Positions 44,824-53,666 of a DNA stretch of 64,000 bases are shown here, one piece after another. Each line of letters begins with the position of its first letter. Position 1 is the first letter of the stretch. Below the pieces are notes generated by a model. It had not been told where the DNA came from. It did no database searches and was given only the letters and a program-made list of their open reading frames with translations. Position numbers and translations under genes: made by a program. Source of the DNA: Paenibacillus ferrarius (GTDB lineage: Bacteria; Bacillota; Bacilli; Paenibacillales; NBRC-103111); NCBI RefSeq assembly GCF_002027705.1, contig NZ_MBTG01000008.1:124001-188000 (forward strand), written 5' to 3'.

Positions 44824-45657
44824 TTAAATCGTTTTATTAAACAATCCTTTGTACTGCTTTGGAGAGATTCCCGTATATTTCTTAAACAGTCGTGTAAAGG
44901 TTTGAATATCATTAAAGCCAAGCCGTTCACTGATTTCCGTTATATTCATTTCGCGCATTTCGAGCAGCGATTTGGCCTTGGCGATTTTGATTTCCCGGTG
45001 CAGCAGAATCGGGGACTTGCCGAATATCGCTTTGAACTGGTTGCTGACATAGGTCGGATTCATATGCAGTTCTTCAGCTAGATCCGCGAGTGAAAGCGAT
45101 GCTTCGGGCTGGGTAACAATTTTTAGCAGGATGGATAAAAAACTATGGGATTGCTGGCTCTCCGTTACGGTCTTGGCGCTTCCCCAAGCGCTACCCAGCA
45201 GTAAATAAAGCAATTCAAGCGATTTGGCCTTTTGTAAAATGATAGTGGGCAAATGCCCCTGCGTAGACATTGAAAGCATGAATTCATCGAATACTTGCTC
45301 AAATCTTTTATGATTTTTCAGCGGATATATATAGGGAATCTGTAAAAAGGGCAAAACATCAACCACGTTATGAATGTTGTACGTGAAGTGCCACCACAGG
45401 AATTCGGTTTCCTCATCACTATCCTTGTATTGATCATGCTTCAGATATGGAGGAATAAAGATAACAGAACCCGGATGCAGGTTGTATACCTGGTCCTGGA
45501 CCTTCAATTTAGCAGAACCTTTCCTGACATAAGTCATCATATAGCAGTCATCTAATCTCCGGTTGCGGTAGTTCATTTCCTTGCGGTTGTGGATATCAAA
45601 TTTTAGAATTTTTAATTCCGCTGTTTCCAGCAGGGAGGAGATCAAATCTGCTTTCAC
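44824..45657 (-). CDS. AraC-family regulator with cupin sensor
   Basis: 277 residues. N-terminal cupin-like ligand domain (YVRKGSAKLKVQDQVYNLHPGSVIFIPPYLKHD split by strands), C-terminal AraC DNA-binding domain (LSLADLAEELHMNPTYVSNQFK and MNITEISERLGFNDIQTFTRLF). GTG at 45657 has AGGAGG 8 bp upstream; an earlier GTG overlaps that site. Likely controls the dehydrogenase pair behind it. Confidence 0.9.
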   Translation of the reverse strand: MKADLISSLLETAELKILKFDIHNRKEMNYRNRRLDDCYMMTYVRKGSAKLKVQDQVYNLHPGSVIFIPPYLKHDQYKDSDEETEFLWWHFTYNIHNVVDVLPFLQIPYIYPLKNHKRFEQVFDEFMLSMSTQGHLPTIILQKAKSLELLYLLLGSAWGSAKTVTESQQSHSFLSILLKIVTQPEASLSLADLAEELHMNPTYVSNQFKAIFGKSPILLHREIKIAKAKSLLEMREMNITEISERLGFNDIQTFTRLFKKYTGISPKQYKGLFNKTI

Positions 45658-45839
45658 CTGCCTCACCTCCTATTCACGTTCTCATCTTTGCTGAAATCGT
45701 ATGTCAATTATGCTTTGTTGTAAAGATACTCATGTTAAAATTTAGAATAGCCTCAAACAGGTTCTAGTTGATCGTGATGCAAGCTATTTGTCCGGAATCG
45801 ACACAGCATCAGCGAAAAGGTGAATAGGTTGGAGTAAAA

Positions 45840-46020
45840 ACCTGCGATAATACATCCTTTTTCATAGAAATCGCATGAAAATCTGGAAATCCCTGCAATA
45901 ATGCAGGAATCCCCAGATTTTCCGCCCTATAATCAGAGTATAGTCTCAAAAACCTGCACAATCGCAGGAATTTACCACAAATGGCTGCTTCACCAACCAA
46001 ATGCCTGCACAATCGCAGGT
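45840..46020. repeat. Palindrome array, family A, four units
   Basis: Units at 45841 (CCTGCGATAATACATCC), 45892 (CCTGCAATAATGCAGG), 45953 (CCTGCACAATCGCAGG) and 46004 (CCTGCACAATCGCAGG). Steps exactly 51, 61 and 51 bp. Confidence 0.9.
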
Positions 46021-46130
46021 TTACACAAACACAGCCCCACAAAAACAACATCTCAACAGTTCAGTGATGCCAAACCCGTCCCTTCTTCCCTCCATTTCAG
46101 GATTTCATCTGGAAAATCTTATGCCTAACG

Positions 46131-46174
46131 AAAAAGAGAGAACCGACGACACGATCACCGCCGGTTCTCTCTCG
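46131..46174 (-). terminator. Terminator of the cohesin-SLH gene
   Basis: On the minus strand GAGAGAACCG...CGGTTCTCTC followed by TTTTT. Confidence 0.8.
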
Positions 46175-46175
46175 T

Positions 46176-47222
46176 TTATTTTCCCAAAAAAGCAACTATT
46201 TTGCTTATTAGCATCGCAGCCTGTGCGCGGTTCGACGTCTCTTTCGGATGGATGCCGTTAGAGTAGCCTTCCAGCAGTCCTAACTGGACGAAATCCGCGA
46301 CACTGTCAGCAGCATAGTCGGATATCGACGAATAGTCGTTGAATGTCTCCAATACAGACAGGCTGCTATGAGTGGAGAGGTGATTGGACGCTCGTAATGC
46401 GCGATTCGTAAGTACCACCATATCCTCTCGTGTAAGGGACTCTTTGGGGTGGAAATTGTTGCTTTCATCACCTTCCACGATACCCAAGCTTCTTGCCGCA
46501 GCTAGAGGCTCAGCGTAATACAAACCATCCTGCACATCCTCAAATTGGTGTTCTGTCGTGCCCTTTAGCTGCAGGGTTCTCATCAACAGCAAGACAAAGT
46601 CGGCACGTGTGACCGAACTAGCAGGACTAAACATACGCTCAGCCGTACCTGTCACAATACCTTTGGCAGCCAGTGCTTCAATCGCCGATATCGCCCAGTC
46701 GAAATCATCGAGGTCATCGAAGCGGTATTGACTCAGTATAGCAAGAGAGAGTTTGCTATCTATTTGAAGAGCGGAACTCGCAAGTGCGGAATCGACGACC
46801 TTCACGCTGCTCAACATCAGCTCAACATTTCCCGAACGTATCGCTTCCAAATGAATCTTGAAAAGCTGCTGCTCGCCATTCAATCCCTTAGCTTTTCCTA
46901 CTTGTGTGTGCGCGAGCTGAATATTTGTATCTTTGATGATCGGATTCACAGAAAATCCGGGAATGTCCGTCTTAGCATCCTTCAGCTTTAAACGAGTTGG
47001 ATCATAAACCAAATTGACTTCGAAAGCATAAACGTCTTTGAGATGACTTCCTTGGATCAGAACTTCAATGGTATCACCTTTTGTAACCGATTTATTGGAA
47101 ATCTTCATTGCATACGCAGGTGCCTCACTTATTTCTGATGCTGCTGCAGATACGGATGTAAGGATCATACTCGTTAAGAAGAATAACATCATACTGCTGG
47201 TTAACCATCGCCTCAATCCCAT
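46176..47222 (-). CDS. Surface anchor: cohesin-like domain plus three SLH motifs
   Basis: 348 residues. Signal peptide (to about residue 28), a cohesin-like beta-sandwich (about 35-165: KGDTIEVLIQGSHLKDVYAFEVNLVYDPTRLKL is its first half) and three SLH motifs (DDFDWAISAIEALAAKGIVTG, YYAEPLAAARSLGIVEG, SVADFVQLGLLEGYSNG). SLH motifs hold proteins on pyruvylated wall polymer; cohesins bind dockerins, and the gene just upstream encodes a dockerin protein. AAGGGAG before the ATG. A simple scaffold for one enzyme is likely. Confidence 0.88.
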   Translation of the reverse strand: MGLRRWLTSSMMLFFLTSMILTSVSAAASEISEAPAYAMKISNKSVTKGDTIEVLIQGSHLKDVYAFEVNLVYDPTRLKLKDAKTDIPGFSVNPIIKDTNIQLAHTQVGKAKGLNGEQQLFKIHLEAIRSGNVELMLSSVKVVDSALASSALQIDSKLSLAILSQYRFDDLDDFDWAISAIEALAAKGIVTGTAERMFSPASSVTRADFVLLLMRTLQLKGTTEHQFEDVQDGLYYAEPLAAARSLGIVEGDESNNFHPKESLTREDMVVLTNRALRASNHLSTHSSLSVLETFNDYSSISDYAADSVADFVQLGLLEGYSNGIHPKETSNRAQAAMLISKIVAFLGK

Positions 47223-47276
47223 GTTCGATATCTCCCTTCAACATCGAAAAACGTGAACTTATTCTTTTGTTAGAAG

Positions 47277-47309
47277 GCCGTATGCGATACATTTCGTATC
47301 GCATACGGC
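47277..47309. promoter_or_regulatory. Perfect intercistronic hairpin
   Basis: GCCGTATGCGATAC-ATTTC-GTATCGCATACGGC, 14-bp perfect stem without T-tract, between the dockerin and cohesin-SLH genes. Could be a processing or attenuation element. Confidence 0.5.
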
Positions 47310-47334
47310 GCAATTTTACCAGTTGCCTACATAA

Positions 47335-50300
47335 CTATTCCTGAAGAATTTTTTGTGCAACAGCTGCAAGATCGAAGAGATCCACTTTATTATCGTTGTT
47401 GACATCTGCCTTCTTGTACAGTGCCCAATCTGGATCCGAGGATGTTTTGCCATAAGCTGCCGCAACAATAGCCAAATCACCGATGGTGAATTTGCCATCT
47501 CCATTTGTATCTCCTGGCGAAGCGGTCCGTACGGATTGCGTGAATGTCGACAAGGCCGCACTCAAATCAGTTACCGCTTGAGCGACTTGTTGTTTCGTTG
47601 CATTGGCATTCGCTGCTACCGCTTTCGCTATATCAATCGCAGCTTGCAGTGCCGCTTTGGAACCAGCAGGGTATTGACCTATTTGCGAACCTTCTACAGC
47701 AGCATCGTGTTTCGATTGCGCATCCTGTATGGTTGCATTCAGCAGGGTCAAATCTACCGTTGCCTTAATCTGAATAGGCAGTGAGGTGCCGTCGATATCA
47801 CTCTCGATCCCTTGCCCATCCGCTAAGGTAAACTTCGTCAATGTTATTGCTGTGTTTGTCGACTCCTCCGAAGACTTCGCCTTCCAATGAAGCGTAATTA
47901 CATTGCCACTCAGAGCTGAACCGCTTAAATTCGCTGTAATTAAACGTACTTTACCCGCTTCAACCTTCTTGTCAACAAGAATGAAGCCTTCTTTTAAAGA
48001 ATCCGCTGAAATAAATTCAAGCTGACTGTCATTGTAAGAAAAACTCAAATCTTGCGCATAACTGCCCGTTGTTAGAGCATCCAAACCAAGAGTAACATCA
48101 AAGGCTTGGCCGCTGGAGACTGCTGCCGGGCCTGTCAAGGTTGTGCTTGAAGCTGCAACTCCATAGACGTTGAGTTCTCTAACGGACCACCAGCTTGAGG
48201 ATGTACTCGTTTGCACCACCTTGATGTAACGTGCAGTTTGTTTCGCAAAAGAGACTGACATCACAGGCCCCGTGCCTGCTCCGCTGGCAATTGCACTGCC
48301 CCAATTCGTACCGTCATTGGAAACATAGACTTCATAGCCACGTGCATAATCTTGATTGCTGCCCGTTGAATCCAGCACAATTTTGTTGAAGCTTTGGGCA
48401 GTCTTCATATCTACTGTAATGGATTGACCCGGTACCATCGGGGCTCCCGTACTCCAGCGGGTGGACATGCTGCCATCCAGTAGATTGGCCGGACCGTCTC
48501 CGCTAGTTGGGGAAGAGGTCGCTGTCCATCCTGTCCGGTCAAGAGCTTTGGCCGGTGTTGTGACCGTTGCTGTGTTGCTGGCCGGCGATATGTTGCCCGC
48601 ACTATCCTTTGCTTTGACCGTATAGCTGTAGGACGTAGAGGCTTTCACCCCAGTATCGCTGAATGTCTTGGCTGCTGTCGTGCCAACAACCACTCCATCG
48701 CGATAAATGTCATAGCCAGCGACACCAATATTGTCCGTAGAAGCTGTCCAACTTAAATTGACTTGATTATACGTCGCAGCCGTTGCCGTCAGATTCTGCG
48801 GGGCAGTTGGCGGAATCGTATCCCCCTGATTGGACCCCACGAATTCTGTAACAGTTTGCCGCATCGCTTCTCCTGGGGAGTTGGCATATACAGCACCGCC
48901 AGTATCGTTAATAATATGCGAGATTTCACTGCCAGGCGTTCCATTTAACCAAATTGTTGTGGCATGATGGATTTTCACACCCTCTACCTTAGGAACTTCG
49001 ATTGCACTATCCAGCTTCACAGCTGCATCTCGGAAGAAGGAATAAACGCCAAGGCCCCATGCCTCATGGTCGGTTACCGTATCTGCCACTTTATAAGAAG
49101 CATATCCCTTGACTGTCCCATTTTTACTCATCCAAGCTGCTTGATTAGGAACATCGTACGGAATCTCTGATTGATAAAAATAAACTCGACCGCCATTGCC
49201 GTTCCACAGCGTTTGATATTCGTTATGGTGTTCATTAAATAAACCATACAGCGTAACATTGTTGCCATTGACAACTAGGCCGTTTTTGGAAACATTATTC
49301 GTCCAAGCAGCGCCTGCCCCATGGTCAGCACGCCATAACCAGAAATGGTCCCCAATGACATTATTGCTGTTAATCTTCAGTTCCGCATCATTCTTGCCAT
49401 TAACGAAACCGCCCGTGCGGAAAAAAAGATCGCTGAGCGAAGTTGGATTGGCTGAATGATCTGCCGAACTGCCTGTAGGACCAACTTCCAACAAAGAAGT
49501 AGAGCCAATTGGACCCGCATCATAAACAATCCCCGCAATTTTCACACCGTCTACATCAGCAACCGACATGGCCGCTTTGCCTGTATCTGGAATGAGTGTC
49601 GGCATACCTATACCAAGCACGACCGTATTTGGATTACTGATACGAATCGTATCATTCAAGTGATAGATTCCCGGTGTAAATAAAATATGCTTCCCTTGGC
49701 TAAGCGCATCGTTAATGCTTGCGGCATTCGATAAATCTGATCGAGCAATGTAGAACTGATCCAAAGAGATGGATTGACCAGGTGTAGTTCCGTTCGCCCA
49801 GCTCGCTCCTTGCGTATTCGTCGCAAGAGATGGAACAAATACTTCGTATTGTCCAGAATTATTGATATACAGATATGGCTTTTCTCTTACGGTTGGCGTT
49901 TTGTCGACAACCGTATAAGGCGCGTCTGGGAACTGCCCTGCGGGCGCATTCTTATCTCCGACAAATACCATGTTCCACACACCGTTCGACCAGCTGGCCC
50001 ATTCACTATTCCGCGAGAACCACTGCTGCTGAGAGGCTGGAACAATCGCATTATCAACGATAGAGTCAGCCAGATATCCACCACTCGCCCATCCAGCGTT
50101 CCAGTTCGAATCAAAATCAAATAATTGCAATTCACCTTTAATGTGCAATCTTCTTAGTGGCGCTGCTTGTGAAACCGCGATTTGCGTTTTACCGTTGGAT
50201 GGGATAATCGTTAGATTCTCAATCCCTCGCCAAAAGTTACGCGTCGCGTTGCCGTTATCCCAATCCGCATTCACATTCAATCCGCCGTTAATCGTCACAT

Positions 50301-50619
50301 CGCCCGGATTTTGCCCAAGGCCGGATGCCTGTGTATAGAAGCCTACATTGAAGTTCACGTTATAGGTACCTGGTTTGAAAAGAAAGGCATCTCGCTCGCT
50401 TCCAAACTCGTTAGACTCTTGTCTGCTGAATACGGAATTCGTTGTATTCTGAATATCAGCAGCCGACATGGATGGGTCAAATACATACACATTCGGGCCA
50501 AAAATCGTTGAATTGGCCGCACTTATTGGCGTTTCCGCGCTTGATACACCTGGCATCCACATACTTAACGCTATTGCCATTACGGAAATAGACGAAACCA
50601 TCTTTTTGATTTTTCGCAT
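47335..50619 (-). CDS. Large secreted beta-helix enzyme with FN3, F5/8C, cohesin-like and dockerin domains
   Basis: 1094 residues. Signal peptide (to about 28), a right-handed beta-helix of about 570 residues typical of pectate-lyase/GH55-type glycosidases, FN3 (about 605-690), F5/8-type-C/CBM32 sugar-binding domain (about 695-825), cohesin-like sandwich (about 830-955), a FIVAR-like helical piece (about 960-1030) and a C-terminal dockerin with two calcium repeats (DTNGDGKFTIGDLAIVAAAYG and DVNNDNKVDLFDLAAVAQKI). AGGAGG before the ATG. Having both cohesin-like and dockerin on one chain would allow chaining as well as anchoring to the neighbour. Substrate unknown. Confidence 0.87.
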   Translation of the reverse strand: MRKIKKMVSSISVMAIALSMWMPGVSSAETPISAANSTIFGPNVYVFDPSMSAADIQNTTNSVFSRQESNEFGSERDAFLFKPGTYNVNFNVGFYTQASGLGQNPGDVTINGGLNVNADWDNGNATRNFWRGIENLTIIPSNGKTQIAVSQAAPLRRLHIKGELQLFDFDSNWNAGWASGGYLADSIVDNAIVPASQQQWFSRNSEWASWSNGVWNMVFVGDKNAPAGQFPDAPYTVVDKTPTVREKPYLYINNSGQYEVFVPSLATNTQGASWANGTTPGQSISLDQFYIARSDLSNAASINDALSQGKHILFTPGIYHLNDTIRISNPNTVVLGIGMPTLIPDTGKAAMSVADVDGVKIAGIVYDAGPIGSTSLLEVGPTGSSADHSANPTSLSDLFFRTGGFVNGKNDAELKINSNNVIGDHFWLWRADHGAGAAWTNNVSKNGLVVNGNNVTLYGLFNEHHNEYQTLWNGNGGRVYFYQSEIPYDVPNQAAWMSKNGTVKGYASYKVADTVTDHEAWGLGVYSFFRDAAVKLDSAIEVPKVEGVKIHHATTIWLNGTPGSEISHIINDTGGAVYANSPGEAMRQTVTEFVGSNQGDTIPPTAPQNLTATAATYNQVNLSWTASTDNIGVAGYDIYRDGVVVGTTAAKTFSDTGVKASTSYSYTVKAKDSAGNISPASNTATVTTPAKALDRTGWTATSSPTSGDGPANLLDGSMSTRWSTGAPMVPGQSITVDMKTAQSFNKIVLDSTGSNQDYARGYEVYVSNDGTNWGSAIASGAGTGPVMSVSFAKQTARYIKVVQTSTSSSWWSVRELNVYGVAASSTTLTGPAAVSSGQAFDVTLGLDALTTGSYAQDLSFSYNDSQLEFISADSLKEGFILVDKKVEAGKVRLITANLSGSALSGNVITLHWKAKSSEESTNTAITLTKFTLADGQGIESDIDGTSLPIQIKATVDLTLLNATIQDAQSKHDAAVEGSQIGQYPAGSKAALQAAIDIAKAVAANANATKQQVAQAVTDLSAALSTFTQSVRTASPGDTNGDGKFTIGDLAIVAAAYGKTSSDPDWALYKKADVNNDNKVDLFDLAAVAQKILQE

Positions 50620-50816
50620 TTCGTACCTCCTATAGTTTTAACCCTTCAAAGCTTCCCACTTCAATCAGTAAGCGTTTACAAAGTTGCTGCACCATTCTCC
50701 TTTCTTTTTTAAAATAAGAGCATGTTCGTAGTTGATATATGTATCATAAGTAATTAAATCCCCTATTGAAAGGGGAGAACTTAAGATTAAAGGTGTGCTT
50801 TATTAAGAACATGCTA

Positions 50817-51260
50817 TTAATTCCCTTCACTCCTTTCATCAATCAGGCTTTTATTTTCAATCGCTGCCGAAAGCACGATAAGTGTCGAAGAGAAACCGTA
50901 AGGGCCGCACGAATCCAGAAAAACGGTTAATGTTTCCATGGATGTGGTAATTATTTTCATCATGAAATTATATTCTCCGCTGATGCGGTACAATTCGATG
51001 ACATCCGGAGATTGCGAGCAGAATGCCTGAAAATCCATACAACTGCTCGTCTTGAAAAGTACGAACGCCGTGACATCTTTACCAAGCCTCTTGGGCGAGA
51101 GAACGGCCTTGTAGCCTGCGATGATCCCTTGCTCCTCCAGCTTGCGGATCCGTTCAGTAACGGCTGGCTGTGTCATCGCGATTGTTCTGCCGATTTCGGC
51201 AACTGCCATTCGCGCGTTCTCATGCAGCAGGGAAAGTATTTGACTGTCGATTTTATCCAT
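50817..51260 (-). CDS. Lrp/AsnC-family regulator
   Basis: 147 residues: helix-turn-helix (DSQILSLLHENARMAVAEIGRTIAMTQPAVTERIRKLEEQG across two segments) and RAM domain. Start ATG 51260 with AAAGGCGG 9 bp upstream; earlier ATGs are less well placed. Divergent from the OYE gene, with 153 bp between, so it may control it. Confidence 0.9.
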   Translation of the reverse strand: MDKIDSQILSLLHENARMAVAEIGRTIAMTQPAVTERIRKLEEQGIIAGYKAVLSPKRLGKDVTAFVLFKTSSCMDFQAFCSQSPDVIELYRISGEYNFMMKIITTSMETLTVFLDSCGPYGFSSTLIVLSAAIENKSLIDERSEGN

Positions 51261-51413
51261 ATCAATCATCCGCCTTTCATTTATACGGTTCAAGTGCATT
51301 TTTAACTTTAATATGAAGAATTTTATTCAATTATAACATGATTTATATATGTAAAACTTTTTTTAATCCTTATAAAATGTTATCAGAAGATACTTTAAAG
51401 GAGTGGATCCTAC

Positions 51414-52415
51414 ATGATCACGACAAAATCATTTACGCTCGACAGCCCTCTGGCCATCGGCAGCTTGGAGCTTCGCAACCGATTAATTATGGCGCCTATG
51501 CAGCAATACAATGGCTCTCCGGAAGGTTATGCCACTGAGCATCATATTCAGCATTACGCGAGAAGTGCGAATGCCGTTGGACTCATCATTGTGGAGTCAA
51601 CCGCGGTGTCGGGCAACGGCAGATTGGTGCCTAATGACATCGGGATTTATTCAGATCGGCACGCCGACGCGCTGAAAAGGGTAACTGAAGCCGTGCATGC
51701 CCGGCATACCCCGCTATTCGTGCAGCTATCCCACGGAGGAAGAAAATCGGACCCGCAAGTGACGAAACGGCTTATCGCGCCTAGTGCGATTGCCTATGAC
51801 GAGATATTCGGAAAACCGGCGCAATTATCGGTCTCCGACATAGAAACCCTTATTGAGGATTACCGTTTGGCTGCCAGACGCAGCATCGCGGCGGGCTTTG
51901 ACGGGATCGAGGTACATGCGGCTCACGGATTCTTGATTCATCAGTTTTTGTCTCCGCTCTCTAATTTCCGCACCGACGCCTACGGCGGAACACTGGAGGG
52001 CAGAAGCAAATTTTTGCAAGACACACTTGCTGCAATCCGCTCCGAAACCGGCAGCCAATACCCCGTTATCGTGCGGGTCTCCTCAACGGATTACACCGAT
52101 GGCGGTTTAAATCCGCATGAGCTCGCGCTCATACTTAAACCGCTTGAAGCCAAAGGGCTTCTTGACGGCGTCGATGTCTCCTCTGGCGGTCTTCTACCGA
52201 CCGCGCCGACGGATGTCCATCCTGGCTACCAGCTGCCAGACGCTGCTGTGATCAAGCAGCATCTTCAAATCCCTGTTATCGCCGTCGGGAAAATCTATAC
52301 CCGCAGCTTCGCGGACCGGATCATCAGGGACCAATTGGCGGATGCCGTCGCGATTGGCCGGCCAATGCTTGAGAATCCCGACTTCGCGCAGCAAATGCTG
52401 ATGAGTCCTCGCTGA
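51414..52415 (+). CDS. Old-yellow-enzyme family NADH:flavin oxidoreductase (YqjM-like)
   Basis: 333 residues, FMN-binding (beta/alpha)8 barrel. Typical segments: LRNRLIMAPMQQYN, FVQLSHGGRKSD, FDGIEVHAAHGFLIHQFLSP and FRTDAYGG, VAIGRPMLENPDF. The position of the active-site Cys in YqjM (MCMY) is MQQY here, so the redox-tuning Cys is missing. AAAGGAG before the ATG. Reduces activated alkenes in relatives; possible Lrp control. Confidence 0.9.
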   Translation: MITTKSFTLDSPLAIGSLELRNRLIMAPMQQYNGSPEGYATEHHIQHYARSANAVGLIIVESTAVSGNGRLVPNDIGIYSDRHADALKRVTEAVHARHTPLFVQLSHGGRKSDPQVTKRLIAPSAIAYDEIFGKPAQLSVSDIETLIEDYRLAARRSIAAGFDGIEVHAAHGFLIHQFLSPLSNFRTDAYGGTLEGRSKFLQDTLAAIRSETGSQYPVIVRVSSTDYTDGGLNPHELALILKPLEAKGLLDGVDVSSGGLLPTAPTDVHPGYQLPDAAVIKQHLQIPVIAVGKIYTRSFADRIIRDQLADAVAIGRPMLENPDFAQQMLMSPR

Positions 52416-52492
52416 GCCTTCTACTCTCTTGCCATGTCATTGGCAAGAGATAACAACACGGCCAAAAGACTGTCAGCGCATTTGCAAGCCAA

Positions 52493-52672
52493 ACCTGCAA
52501 AAATGCATCCTTTTGAGCTCAAAATAAGCTGTATCACCAAAAGCCTGCAGGAATGCAGGCTTTTGAGGCATTTGCTTACCTATCGAGCAAAAAAACAAAA
52601 AATTCCTGCACAATCGCAGGAATTTCCATATTTCACCTCGGTTTATCCCGGGAAGCCTGCATTATCGCAGGC
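52493..52672. repeat. Palindrome array, family A, four units
   Basis: Units at 52494 (CCTGCAAAAATGCATCC), 52544 (CCTGCAGGAATGCAGG), 52605 (CCTGCACAATCGCAGG) and 52655 (CCTGCATTATCGCAGG). Steps 50, 61 and 50. Between convergent genes; the last unit ends about 6 bp from the nucleotidyltransferase stop codon. Confidence 0.9.
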
Positions 52673-52676
52673 TTTC

Positions 52677-53483
52677 CTAGCGATTAGCATCCAGATGAAT
52701 ATATTGAAGCAAGGCTACCAGATCCGTCAATCGCTCTTTTTGCGATAAATAATAACGACTTGGCTCGAGCCGCTTTATCGCGATAGCTTCTTGTATAAGT
52801 CCGTGCCATTTTTCCGGCAGCTGCTGAATACCGTAGTTTCCTGCGCCAATTTTGCTGGTTATGTCCCGTTCTTTTAACGTATACCATTGTCGCAACATTC
52901 CCAGTGTACACCACTCGATCGCTTTATCAAGCTGTTCGATATAGGTTACGTCCTCCAACACGTTGTCGAACGATAATTGTTTCTCTAAGCGGTCTATCCA
53001 ATTAACCCAGTAGCTATTCAGGTTGCCTTTGACATATGCGAGCAGCGAAGCAAGGTCTATCTCGTAATGGAATGCTACAGCCGAGCCATAGATGCGAATA
53101 CCATGCTTTTTCAAAATCCACCAAGTAATCGGATTAATATCGGCTCCAGAGCCATCGGTATGCAGCCGTTTATTGAAATAAGCAACGAAAGTGTTCATTT
53201 CATTTGGCTTTTTCCCTACGTCTTCGAGGAGGATGTAAGCCCCCATTATATCTGCATTTGGAAGCTCTCTTTCAACCTCTTCATGTGCCGCCATAATGGA
53301 CTGGATCTCTAACTGCGTAAGCGGTTTGCGAACAATGGCTACAAAGTCGATATCACTGGTACCCTCTATATAGTCATTTAACGCAACCGAGCCGTACAAA
53401 TACACGGATTCAACGCTCGATGTGCGGGCCTCTAAAGCTTCGCACAACCGATTCATCGTTTTTTCGACTATTTCAGGCAACAT
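52677..53483 (-). CDS. AadA-like nucleotidyltransferase (DUF4111)
   Basis: 268 residues. Nucleotidyltransferase motif YLYGSVALNDYIEGTSDIDF with G-S and D-x-D metal ligands, then a helical DUF4111 domain as in aminoglycoside (9)/(3'')-adenylyltransferases. ATG 53483 follows AGGAGG by 8 bp. Real resistance activity is not implied by the sequence alone; sequence is only distantly AadA-like. Confidence 0.82.
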   Translation of the reverse strand: MLPEIVEKTMNRLCEALEARTSSVESVYLYGSVALNDYIEGTSDIDFVAIVRKPLTQLEIQSIMAAHEEVERELPNADIMGAYILLEDVGKKPNEMNTFVAYFNKRLHTDGSGADINPITWWILKKHGIRIYGSAVAFHYEIDLASLLAYVKGNLNSYWVNWIDRLEKQLSFDNVLEDVTYIEQLDKAIEWCTLGMLRQWYTLKERDITSKIGAGNYGIQQLPEKWHGLIQEAIAIKRLEPSRYYLSQKERLTDLVALLQYIHLDANR

Positions 53484-53614
53484 AGCAGCCACCTCCTTCC
53501 GGGTTCAAAGCTCATTCTTAAGCCACATTATAAGTGGAGCGAGCCTCCCGATAAAGAGAAAAAAGCCTGCTGACTTTTTCCAGTTTTAGTTTGAAGATTC
53601 CTAACATGCAAATC

Positions 53615-53655
53615 AAAAGAGAAGCTGCCGCAACCAACCGAGGCACCTTCTCTTT
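53615..53655. terminator. Hairpin behind the PrmC-like gene
   Basis: AAAGAGAAG..GCC and GGC..CTTCTCTTT, 12-nt loop. Confidence 0.6.
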
Positions 53656-53666
53656 ATACGCAAGTT

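Larger units (their letters stand above)
45658..46175. other. Gap with palindrome array and terminator
   Basis: Between the AraC start and the cohesin-SLH stop; contains a family-A array and the terminator at 46131-46174, nothing else recognised. Confidence 0.6.

Noticed and set aside
50719-50815. Inverted repeat AGCATGTTC/GAACATGCT as mobile element ends
   Set aside because: Nine bases only, no target duplication and no transposase between; likely chance or a weak terminator of the Lrp gene.
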